Shown in pieces: positions 54,761 to 62,852 of a stretch of 64,000 bases of DNA. The position numbers and the translations under genes were made by a program. How positions within the stretch are numbered: position 1 is the first letter of the stretch; the number at the start of each line of letters is the position of its first letter. The notes under the pieces are model-generated. The model ran no database searches. It saw only the letters and a list, made by a program, of their open reading frames with translations, and was not told the DNA's origin. Source of the stretch: CAWJKP01 sp963843465 (lineage in GTDB: Bacteria; Planctomycetota; Planctomycetia; Pirellulales; Thermoguttaceae); the NCBI GenBank assembly GCA_963843465.1, contig CAWJKP010000002.1, positions 1,364,001 to 1,428,000 on the forward strand. Reading direction: 5' to 3'.

Positions 54761-55456
54761 GCTCATGTAGCAGGCACACGCCGTGTGCCGTCCGTCGATG
54801 CCGGCGGAGACAGCGGACGGCACACGGCGTGTGCCTGCTACGAAGACAGCGGACGGCACACGGCGTGTGCCTGCTACATTGAGCGACTACCCGTGAACGG
54901 TTACTCGGGGGAGCCGGTCGCCGAAATGCGACAGACGGGCGGCACGTATTGTCGCAGCCCTTCCCGTTTTTTTCCCGCTGGCCCATTCTGGGGGGGCGCC
55001 CGGCGCTCGCCGCGGCCTGCGCTCGCCGGCGCAAACTATTGGTGGATAATCAGTAAAGCCAAACTGCCCGTCTTGCGAGTGTAACAGTAGAGGAAGGCAG
55101 CCGCGCCGACAACCGGCGGCATGTCACCTCGGGCGCGACGCAATTTGTCGCGCGTGGCAACACGGGCCGACACAAAAAGTAGCGCGTGGATCCCCCAACG
55201 AACACTTTTTCCCGCACCTGCTCGCCCGGAGCGACACTTTTTGGCGCAATTTCGCCTCGCCCGGGCCTTGCCTTGTGCCGTGCCTCTTTTCCCGGGGGCC
55301 CGTCTTGGCGCACGATCCTCTTTCCGCTCCTCGATTGCGACGCCCTGGTCTCAAAAAACTCCACCTTTGCAACCGCCATGCCAGAAAAAAGGGCTCTTCT
55401 GCTTCCGGGTGCAAGAGTCGTGAGACGCCCGTTCGTAGTTCCGCCTTCAGGCGGCA
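54761..55456. repeat. Repeat-bearing gap without genes
   Basis: REPs of the GTAGCAGGCACACG family occupy 54767-54878 (one pair plus an extra half), an isolated CCCGTGAACGGTTAC arm is at 54890-54904, and a GTAGTTCCGCCTTCAGGCGG REP ends the stretch at 55435-55454. The rest is unassigned. Confidence 0.7.
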
Positions 55457-55608
55457 TACTTGCCCTGCGTTTCCTGTCTGGCGGGGTTGATCGATTCCTT
55501 GGGGGTGCCAGCGCCCGCCAAGTGGTTTCGCGGCGAGTGCCAGTGCGGGGGCAATTTCACCGGCGTCCCCCCTCCGCCCCGCCGCGAGGCGGTGTGGAAA
55601 AAGAGGGA
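55457..55608 (+). pseudogene. Fragment of HTH/zinc-ribbon protein gene
   Basis: YLPCVSCLAGLIDSLGVPAP then GECQCGGNFTGVPPPP, in frame, matches the C-terminal half of the protein at 24288-24686 (YLPCVSCLAGVLERFGVRTP ... GECECGGNFTGQRPPP). The N-terminal HTH is missing and a REP (55435-55454) abuts the break, so the gene was truncated at or near the REP. Confidence 0.7.
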
Positions 55609-55624
55609 ATATGGCCAGGCAATC

Positions 55625-56275
55625 CTATCCTTCACCAAACCGCAGCCGCGGGCTCATCCTGATTTGGCCATGTCGGGGTGCGTCCCCTCGCTGCAAGAGC
55701 GGAATCTCGATCGCGACATACGTCCCCTTCCCCGGTTCGCTTTCGATTGTCGCCGTGCCTTCGAGCAGCTTGAGTCGGCGGGAAGCTCTGCGCGGTCCGA
55801 AGCGCCCTGGCGCTGTCCTGTCCGGCTCGAAGCCGACTCCCCAATCCCGGGCGTGAATACGCAGTGTGTCCCCATCCAGTGTCAACTCCAGGAATAACCG
55901 TTTGCACTTGCTGTGGCGGCAGGCGTTGGCGAGCGATTCTTGCGTGATGCGGACGGTCGCCTGCTTCCACTCCGGAGGAATCTGATCCGCGTCGATGGCG
56001 TGTTGGCAGAACTCCATGTCAGGACCGGCCGCAGTTTGGATTTCCTCAATCAGGTACGCCATCGCCGCCGGAAAACCGCCCGCCGCAAGCAGGGTGGGCT
56101 GAAGGCTGCGGACCGGCCGCCGCAGTTCCTCGATCGTCTGGTCGAGGAGTCCCACCGCCGTGTTGAAGCTGCTCCAATCCAAGCCCGCTTCCGGTTGCTG
56201 GCGCCGAAAGGCCTCTAAAGCTGTTCGAGCCGTAATCGCGTGCTGACACGCGACGTTTTGAGTTTCGTGAGTCAT
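55625..56275 (-). CDS. Histidine kinase core, sensorless (DegS/NarX-like)
   Basis: The protein has 216 residues. Residues 1-75 form a short HisKA_3-like dimerisation region (HAITARTALEAFRRQQ, one candidate His). The HATPase domain has VRITQESLANACRHSKCKRL (N box), ARDWGVGFEP (G1) and TIESEPGKGTYVAIEIPL. No sensor, PAS or membrane segment is present, so the signal must come from a partner. AAGGAG 6 bp upstream of ATG 56275. Last gene of the six-gene cluster, 79 bp after the reconstructed emrB stop. Confidence 0.75.
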   Translation of the reverse strand: MTHETQNVACQHAITARTALEAFRRQQPEAGLDWSSFNTAVGLLDQTIEELRRPVRSLQPTLLAAGGFPAAMAYLIEEIQTAAGPDMEFCQHAIDADQIPPEWKQATVRITQESLANACRHSKCKRLFLELTLDGDTLRIHARDWGVGFEPDRTAPGRFGPRRASRRLKLLEGTATIESEPGKGTYVAIEIPLLQRGDAPRHGQIRMSPRLRFGEG

Positions 56276-56354
56276 AGACTTCTCCTTTTGTTGTCAGACA
56301 CTTTCAAACGCCCTTCACGATTTGGTCGCCTTGGCATGTCTTCAAACGCTCGCG

Positions 56355-57964
56355 CTACTCCGCCCTGATGTGCTCGCCCTTCTCGGCCACCGAGCGCTTC
56401 ATCAGCAGTACCAGAAGGACGAGTGCCACCGCCAGGACGCGCACAGCCAGAAGATGTCGAAGAAGGCGAGCGCCAGGGCCTGCTGTTGGCGGAGGCTGTC
56501 GAGCGTCTTCAGGCTCATCTGCTGTGACCGGGCCGGGTCGCCGGTCCACTGCTGGAAGACCTGTTGGGCCTGATCCATAAACGACTGGACATGGGAGTTC
56601 AGCGGGCCCAGGTTCTCGGCCAGGCGGGACAAGTGGAACTGATCACGGCGCGCCTGGATGGTCTGGGCCATCGAGGTGCCGACGCTGCCCCCCTCGGTGC
56701 GGAGCAGGCTGAGCAGTCCGACCGCCGCCCCGCGCAGATGTGCAGGAGTGTACTTGAAGGCGGCCATGTTGACCGGGGCGAACAGTATCCCCCCGCCGAG
56801 AGCCATCAGCATCCACGGCCAAACCACATGCGTGGGGCTAATCTCGAGATTCAGCCGTGCCAGCCAGTAGTAAGCTGCGGCCATGACCACCAGGCCGCCC
56901 GCAATCAGCCAGCGGGCGTCAACCTGCCGGCCCAGCAGGATGCCGGTGACCACCATCGCGGCCAAACAGGAGACGCCTGACGGGGACATGACCAGCCCCG
57001 AGGCAAGGGCGTCGTAGCCCAACAGCGCCTGGAGCAGCGACGGCAGCGCGATGCTCCCGCAGTACACCACGACCATAGTAGAGAACATGATAATGCAGGA
57101 CATGGCGAAGTTCCGCTCGCCGAGCGCCCGAAAATCGATGATCGGGCTGGCGGTCCGCATTTCCCGGACGATCAGCAAGATCAACCCCACCACGAACACG
57201 ATCAAGAGGGTCTGCACTCGCCCGAACGGGTCGCCCAGCCAGTCAAATTCCTGTCCCTTGCTGAGCATGACTTCCCAGCAGGACATGATCAGCACCAGTA
57301 ATCCCAGGCCGATGTAATCGAAGTTCAGCGGCTTGCCGCGGAACCCGGCCCGCTCCTGCTTGAGATAGTCGGGATCATTGACCACGCCGTACGCGGCGAC
57401 CAGCGCCACCAGCCCGATCGGGACGTTGATCAGAAAAATCCACCGCCAGTTGTAGTTGACGCAGAGCCAGCCGCCCAGCGTCGGACCGACGATGGGCGCG
57501 ATCATGGCGGCGACCCCGAACAAGGTCATTGCCGTGCCCTGCTTTTCGGGCGGGAAGGCGTCCAGCAGGACCCCCTGACTGCTCGGCTGGAGCCCGCCGC
57601 CGGCCAGCCCCTGGAGCACGCGGAACAGGATCATCTGCCACAGGCTGGTGGCGAAGCCGCACATTGCCGAGGCGAGGGTGAAGACGGCGATCGACAGCAG
57701 GAAGTAATTGCGGCGACCGAGGTGGGCCGACAGCCAGCCGGTGATCGGCAGGACGATGGCGTTGGCGGCCAGGTAGGCGGTGATCACCCACTCGGAGTCG
57801 GTTTGCGCGGCGGACAGGCCGCCGGCGATGTACCGCAGGGCCACGTTGGCGATCGTGGTGTCCAAGACCTCCATGAACGTGGGCACGAGGACCACGGCGG
57901 CGATGATCCAGGGATTAACCGCCGATCGACTGACTGCGGTGGGGCTCAATGCCATGGTACTCAT
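56355..57964 (-). CDS. emrB: EmrB/QacA-type (DHA2, 14-TM) MFS multidrug transporter, one frameshift
   Basis: This proton-driven exporter spans the inner membrane. N-terminal VVLVPTFMEVLDTTIANVAL (family signature with Asp) and SEWVITAYLAANAIVLPITG, LGRRNYFLLSIAVF (motif A) and FRVLQGLAGGGLQPSSQGVL are typical. A missing G near 56446 shifts the last helix; the other frame reads RVLAVALVLLVLLMKRSVAE to a stop at 56355, giving about 536 residues. AGGAGG precedes ATG 57964. It pairs with EmrA 55 bp upstream to form a tripartite-type pump. No TolC-like gene is in the window. Confidence 0.9.
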
Positions 57965-58019
57965 AATGCGTCCTCCTAATAGGCCCGTTCTCCGTCGGGA
58001 AGTGGGCGCTTCTTTCGGG

Positions 58020-59624
58020 TCAGGGTCGGGGGGCGATAGCTCTTGTCGGAGGGGCGGCCAACGGTTGCAGGACCTCCCCCGCGTGCGGCCCCGTGGGCGG
58101 TTCCTTGTAATACACGTAGGGCGTCACCGTCACACCGACGAACAGCGGGGCCTTTTCAGGGTCGTAGCCGGGCAGCTCGACCCGGACCGGCAGCCGCTGG
58201 ACGATCTTGACGAAGTTGCCGGTGGCGTTCTGCGCCGGCAGCAGGGAGAGCGTTTGACCGGTCCCCATCGTGAAGCCGGTGATCCGGCCCTCGAACTCCC
58301 GGCGGCCGCCGTACATGTCCACCTCGCACCGCACGCGCTGGCCGATCCGCAGGTCGGCCAGTTGCGTCTCCTTGAAGTTCGCGTCGATCCAGATCTCCTT
58401 AAGCGAGCGGACGGCCATCAGGGCTTGCCCCGCCTGGACGTTGTTGCCGGGGTTCACGTTCCGGCCGACCACCACGCCGTCGATCTCGCTGACGACGTCG
58501 CAATAGCGGAGGTTCAGCTCAGCCTGCTCCATGTCATGCCGCGCCTGCTCCAGTCCGGCCTTGGCCTGGAGCACGGCAGGCGCCTTGGGGACCAGATCCT
58601 GAAGGATCTGGTCAGAGTTCCCGTTCTTGTCAAGCCGGCGAAACTTTTCGAGCGCCTTGGTGGGCGTCAGCTCGGTGGACGCCAGCGGCTGCCCGAGCAT
58701 GGTCCACGTCAGCATACATTCGGCCAGGGCCGCTCGGACCGAGGAGAAGGTCTGGTTCAGGTCCGGCGGCACGTCGCTGAGGCTCTTGCCTTTTTCCGGT
58801 TGGGGCGCCAGTCCGAGGGAGACCCGGATCTGGGCGATCGCCTCCTGCGCCTGGGTGACGGAGGCTGCCGCGACCCGCAACTGCTGCTCAGACAGGTCGT
58901 AATCCGCACGGGCGATGAGAGCCTCCGAGGACAGCGACACGGCGCGGTTGTAATCGGCCCGGGCTCGGACGAGAATCGCCTCCTGACTCCGCAGGGCGGC
59001 CACCTGGGACCGCAAGAGGGCGACTTGGGCATCGACCTGTTCGGAGGCGTTCTGGAGCTTCCAGCGTTGGGCGCCGAGTTGGGCCTCCAGGCCGCGGGCC
59101 GCGGACTCGGCCGCCGCCAGGTTCGCCTCCGCCACCTGAACGGCGGCGCGCTTCAGTGCCACCTGCACCTGGATAGGTTCCTTGTCGAGCTGGACGAGCA
59201 AATCCCCCTTCTTCACGCGCTGGTTGTCATCGACCAGCACCTTCATCACCTGGCCGGGTACGCGCGGGGCCACCAAAGTGACGTGACCGTTGACGTAAGC
59301 GTCATCGGTACTCACCGTGCTGAGTGCCGTAGTGACTAACGGGACCAGGAAGCAACCGCCCACCACCAGCGCGGCCACACTTCCGGCCCACAGCAGCCAC
59401 TTACGGTAGCGATACCCAGGCGGCGCGCTGACGGGCGGTTGGCGCTGGGTGACGGAAAGCGAACCGTCGGTCGGCGCGGCAGTCGCGTCGGGGTGTGAGG
59501 CCGGATCGGCCGCGGCAGCCGACGTACCGTCCGGCACTCGCGTGAGCACTTTGTCGGGAGGGGCTGGCGTGGCTGCGGTCGAAACGTGAGCGTCTTGAGT
59601 ATCCTTGCCGGCTATCGTCTTCAC
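58020..59624 (-). CDS. emrA: EmrA/HlyD-type membrane fusion protein
   Basis: The protein has 534 residues. After a 65-residue Pro/Ala-rich cytoplasmic tail comes one TM helix (KWLLWAGSVAALVVGGCFLV). The biotinyl-lipoyl half motifs (STDDAYVNGHVTLVAPRVPG, VDDNQRVKKGDLLVQLDKEP), a long coiled-coil hairpin and the second lipoyl half (YCDVVSEIDGVVVGRNVNPG) then follow. GTG start 59624 with AGGAG upstream. It links the EmrB pump to an outer-membrane channel. Confidence 0.92.
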   Translation of the reverse strand: MKTIAGKDTQDAHVSTAATPAPPDKVLTRVPDGTSAAAADPASHPDATAAPTDGSLSVTQRQPPVSAPPGYRYRKWLLWAGSVAALVVGGCFLVPLVTTALSTVSTDDAYVNGHVTLVAPRVPGQVMKVLVDDNQRVKKGDLLVQLDKEPIQVQVALKRAAVQVAEANLAAAESAARGLEAQLGAQRWKLQNASEQVDAQVALLRSQVAALRSQEAILVRARADYNRAVSLSSEALIARADYDLSEQQLRVAAASVTQAQEAIAQIRVSLGLAPQPEKGKSLSDVPPDLNQTFSSVRAALAECMLTWTMLGQPLASTELTPTKALEKFRRLDKNGNSDQILQDLVPKAPAVLQAKAGLEQARHDMEQAELNLRYCDVVSEIDGVVVGRNVNPGNNVQAGQALMAVRSLKEIWIDANFKETQLADLRIGQRVRCEVDMYGGRREFEGRITGFTMGTGQTLSLLPAQNATGNFVKIVQRLPVRVELPGYDPEKAPLFVGVTVTPYVYYKEPPTGPHAGEVLQPLAAPPTRAIAPRP

Positions 59625-59684
59625 GATTGAACTCCTATGTCAGATCGTACGAGTGTGAGAGGAAATACGGTTCATGCGGCCGCG

Positions 59685-60020
59685 TCACCGGCGGCGGCTT
59701 CGCGAAGTCGCAGAGCTGTCAAGCGGCTCAGACCGACCTTGGCGAATCTCGGCCACAATGTCTTTTGTCAGGCAGTCGGCGGCAACAAGTTCGGCCCCCT
59801 GGCGGTACAAGGCCGCCAGGCAGGTCTTACCCGCGTCGTCGATGAAGGTCACCCCCGTGAGGTCAACACGGAGGATTGGTTTGCGCTGATAGTCCAGGGT
59901 GCTCTGCCAGCACTGCTCGACCTCCTTCACCCAGGTGCCTGCCAATCTCCCTTCGAGCTGGAAGGTGAGGGCCTGCGGATTGTCGTGGACCGTGATTCGC
60001 AACATTGCTCGCACCTTCAT
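59685..60020 (-). CDS. STAS-domain protein (anti-sigma-factor antagonist-like)
   Basis: The 111-residue core MKVRAMLRITVHDNPQALTF, then GRLAGTWVKEVEQCWQ and ILRVDLTGVTFIDDAGKTCL, matches the STAS fold; the phosphorylation site of SpoIIAA-type proteins (DSSG) reads DDAG here, so it lacks the phosphorylatable Ser and may signal constitutively or by binding. An upstream in-frame ATG at 60116 is possible. Lies 19 bp after the small membrane gene, upstream of emrA. Confidence 0.82.
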   Translation of the reverse strand: MKVRAMLRITVHDNPQALTFQLEGRLAGTWVKEVEQCWQSTLDYQRKPILRVDLTGVTFIDDAGKTCLAALYRQGAELVAADCLTKDIVAEIRQGRSEPLDSSATSRSRRR

Positions 60021-60039
60021 CTCGCCGTGATGTGACGGA

Positions 60040-60489
60040 TCACCACTGCCTTGGCAATAGTTCGTTCCGACAAGCGGTACTGAAGTCCTTGAGCGGGTCG
60101 ATGTCATCGAGGCCATGGGCCTCGGCGGCTGCGCGGATCTGATCTGTCGTTAGATTGGGCCGCCCATAAAGTTTGATGATTCGACGACAACAAGCCTCGC
60201 CCTGGCGTACGACCTCTTCCCCGGACATGAGTCGAATGCAACTCAGAATCCCGTAAAGGGCCATAAGCTTGTCCGTCCCTTCCAGGGAATGGGCCAGTGC
60301 ATCAACGGCCAGGCGCGAAGCCTCCGTGATGAACTTCTTATACAAAGACTCGCGCTGGCGCAGCTTCCATTCCGAATCAGCACGAATGGTCTGCGTGCGC
60401 TGTGTGATCCAAGTCGTAGCAATGGAAGCAGCGGCACCCACCAAGGAACCCAATGCCGCAGCCGTTGCAGTAACTACTGTTGAATTCAT
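60040..60489 (-). CDS. Small membrane-anchored protein of unknown function
   Basis: The protein has 149 residues. One N-terminal hydrophobic helix (VVTATAAALGSLVGAAASIA) is followed by a charged cytoplasmic domain with long helices (WKLRQRESLYKKFITEASRL, GTDKLMALYGILSCIRLM). GGGAG 6 bp upstream of ATG 60489. It is the first gene after a sigma-54 promoter match. Function unknown; a membrane sensor or anchor for the STAS/kinase partners is inferred from context. Confidence 0.7.
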   Translation of the reverse strand: MNSTVVTATAAALGSLVGAAASIATTWITQRTQTIRADSEWKLRQRESLYKKFITEASRLAVDALAHSLEGTDKLMALYGILSCIRLMSGEEVVRQGEACCRRIIKLYGRPNLTTDQIRAAAEAHGLDDIDPLKDFSTACRNELLPRQW

Positions 60490-60521
60490 CGTTGCTCCCG
60501 CCTCTACCGGCGTGGCTCTAT

Positions 60522-60537
60522 AGCAGGGGGCGTGCCG
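60522..60537 (-). promoter_or_regulatory. Putative sigma-54 promoter
   Basis: The minus-strand 16-mer CGGCACGCCCCCTGCT (60537 to 60522) matches the consensus TGGCACGNNNNTTGCW at all but two positions, with GG and GC exactly 10 nt apart. Expected start of transcription is about 22 bp before ATG 60489. The adjacent upstream gene encodes a sigma-54 activator. Confidence 0.6.
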
Positions 60538-60645
60538 GAGACGTCCACTTCGGCGATTCATCTCGAAAAGCAACCACCAGCAAGGACTTGGGGGTCGGAC
60601 GGGACGAGACGGCCGGTGGGACGGAGGGGGAGTGTCAACGGTGGC

Positions 60646-60683
60646 GCGCCAACGGGCGGGCGCGGGCGCCAGCGGGCGGGCGC
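60646..60683. repeat. Two 18-bp direct repeats upstream of the sigma-54 promoter
   Basis: GCGCCAACGGGCGGGCGC (60646-60663) and GCGCCAGCGGGCGGGCGC (60666-60683) have a 20-bp period, about 110-160 bp upstream of the promoter. They end at the activator gene stop codon. Could be the activator's binding sites, or GC-rich slippage. Confidence 0.4.
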
Positions 60684-62233
60684 TACTCGGGTCGAGAGAC
60701 GCCGAGCTTTTTCATCTTCCAGAGCAACGTAGAACGCTTCATCCCCAGGCGGGCCGCGGCCCCCTTGGGTCCGCCCACCACCCAGCCGGCCTCGCGAAGG
60801 GCGTCGAGAATGTGCTCCCGCTCGGCGTCGGCCAGCGTGACGGCCTCGCCAGTCGCCGCCGGGTCGTGCGCGGCCGCAGATTGCAGGTCGCCCAGCGGGA
60901 CCTGAAGCGACGAGCCGTGGGAGAGAATGACCGCGCGTTCGATGACGTTCTGCAGCTCCCGGATATTGCCCGGCCAGGGGTAGCGAACCAGGGCCTCCAT
61001 GACCGCGGACGGGATGGTCTCGATCCGCCGGCCCATCCGCCGGGCGAACCGCTGGGTAAAATGGCGGACCAGCGGCGGGATGTCGTCAGAACGCTCGCGA
61101 AGCGGCGGTAGCACGAGTGGGAACACGTTCAGGCGGTAGTAGAGGTCACTGCGGAAGCAGCCGTCGGCGACCATCGCAGCCAGGTCGCGGTTGGTGGCCG
61201 CCACCAGGCGGACATCCACGCTGATTGTCTTGGTGCTGCCCAGGCGCTCGAACTCCTGTTCCTGCAGCACGCGGAGCAGCTTGGGCTGCAGCTCTGGCGG
61301 GATGTCGCCGACCTCGTCGAGGAACAGCGTGCCCTGGTGCGCCAGCTCGAAGCGGCCGACCTTCTGGCTGATAGCGCCGGTGAAGGCGCCCTTCTCATGT
61401 CCGAACAGCTCGCTCTCCAAGAGCCCCGTGGGGATGGCCGCGCAGTTGATCTTGACGAAGGTGCGCTGGCGGCGCGGGCTCAGGTCGTGGAGGGCACGGG
61501 CGATGAGTTCCTTGCCCGTGCCCGTTTCGCCACGAATCAGCACCGTGGAGCCGGTGGGGGCGACGGTCTCGACTTGCTTGAGGACTTGGCGCAGGGCGGC
61601 GCTCCGCCCGACGATATCCTCGAAGTTGTGCTCGGTGCGAGCCTCCTCCTCCAGGTAAGCCTTCTCCTTGGAGAGCTGGTCCTTCAGCTCCGAAATCTCC
61701 TGGAAGGCCAGGGCGTTATCGATGGCCACGGCCACCTGATTGGCAACGAGCTGCAGGAAGCCCACGTCCGCCGTATCGTAGGCGGACGCCTGCCCGCACG
61801 CGAACACGAGCGCGCCCAGCCGTCGCCGGGCGGTGGTCAGCGGAAGCCAGCAGAAGCTCTGGAGTCCGTACGGCTGCACGCGTTCCGTGAACCCCGGCCA
61901 GCGACTTAGCTCGTCCGCGCTGGAGGTGATGAGTGGCTGCTGGGTCTGCCATACCAACCCCGCCGGGTCGACTTCAACAGGAAAAACTAGCGCCGGCTGG
62001 TGCGGGATGGGTTCGGAGGTATCCAGGATGTGCAGGCGCATGGTGTTGCTCGCCGCCTCGTACAGGACCAGGGCGACGTGCTCGAAGCGCACCACGGGAC
62101 GAAGCCGGCCGGCCAATTCGTGGAACAGCACGGGCAGCTCGCGGTGCGCAACGATGGCTTCCGAAACGGCCAGCAAAGCGCGGTACGCATCGGACGCGGC
62201 ATTTGCCTGCCCGTCGATGGGAGTGCTTGTCAT
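60683..62233 (-). CDS. Sigma-54 dependent activator with GAF sensor domain (NorR/FhlA-like)
   Basis: The protein has 516 residues. GAF domain about residues 15-170 (AVSEAIVAHRELPVLFHELA ... VANQVAVAIDNALAF), linker coiled coil, then AAA+ domain: RGETGTGKELIARAL (Walker A), LFGHEKGAFTGA (intact sigma-54 loop) and LFLDEVGDIPPELQP (Walker B). C-terminal Fis HTH (DALREAGWVVGGPKGAAARL). No receiver domain, so it senses a small ligand or gas through GAF. A clear sigma-54 promoter match lies just 150 bp downstream of its stop. Confidence 0.93.
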   Translation of the reverse strand: MTSTPIDGQANAASDAYRALLAVSEAIVAHRELPVLFHELAGRLRPVVRFEHVALVLYEAASNTMRLHILDTSEPIPHQPALVFPVEVDPAGLVWQTQQPLITSSADELSRWPGFTERVQPYGLQSFCWLPLTTARRRLGALVFACGQASAYDTADVGFLQLVANQVAVAIDNALAFQEISELKDQLSKEKAYLEEEARTEHNFEDIVGRSAALRQVLKQVETVAPTGSTVLIRGETGTGKELIARALHDLSPRRQRTFVKINCAAIPTGLLESELFGHEKGAFTGAISQKVGRFELAHQGTLFLDEVGDIPPELQPKLLRVLQEQEFERLGSTKTISVDVRLVAATNRDLAAMVADGCFRSDLYYRLNVFPLVLPPLRERSDDIPPLVRHFTQRFARRMGRRIETIPSAVMEALVRYPWPGNIRELQNVIERAVILSHGSSLQVPLGDLQSAAAHDPAATGEAVTLADAEREHILDALREAGWVVGGPKGAAARLGMKRSTLLWKMKKLGVSRPE

Positions 62234-62852
62234 AACGAAACCCTGATCAGTCGTCCATCCGCAACCGGCAAGCGGCCCACCAGACCGCTGGGTCTTCGAG
62301 GCCGCTTGCGCGAAAACATTCTACCAGGTTTCAGGGCAGCGAGCATCGCACCGGCCTACGGGGGCATCGCGCGTTGGTAGACACACTGGCGCAGGGGGGC
62401 GCTCCGCTCGACTTTTCGCCGCAAATGTGCGGCAATATCGCGCACGTGAGCCTTGGGGGGCGAAACGGGGCAGAACTAGGGTTCATCCGACTGAAGGATG
62501 CGCGGCCTTCAGCCCCGAAGGGGCGGCGACATATCAGCCCAGGGCAAGCGCAGCGCCGCCCTGGGTATTCGTCGGCATAGATCGGAAGCCCTGAAAGGGC
62601 GATACAAGCGGTTCTTGACCTGGGATTGCCACCGTGGGCACGTTACGGTTGTTTCGCCCTTGCAGGGCTTCTCCCCTGGTGAACCACGACCCCAGGGCGG
62701 CGTTTGGCGGCTCACGCCGCCGCACTTGCCCTGGGCTGATATGTCGCGCCCTTTCAGGGCTGAACACGACCGGCCGCCGCAAGGCCGCCAACTCCGCCTC
62801 GCTCTCCGGCGACTGCACATAGCGTCAGCCATCGCATGAACTCCCGACCCCT
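62234..62852. repeat. Gap with a 250-bp palindromic element (62510-62765)
   Basis: CGACATATCAGCCCAGGGCA (62527-62546) pairs with TGCCCTGGGCTGATATGTCG-like sequence at 62725-62746, and inner GCCCTGAAAGGGCG and CGCCCTTGCAGGGC blocks pair near 62589 and 62657. It has no ORF of its own and sits between two minus-strand genes. Bases 62234-62500 show nothing recognisable. Confidence 0.75.

Noticed and set aside
55050..55457. 135-residue minus-strand ORF
   Set aside because: It starts inside a REP (MPPEGGTTN is repeat translation) and has no RBS, motif or plausible composition.
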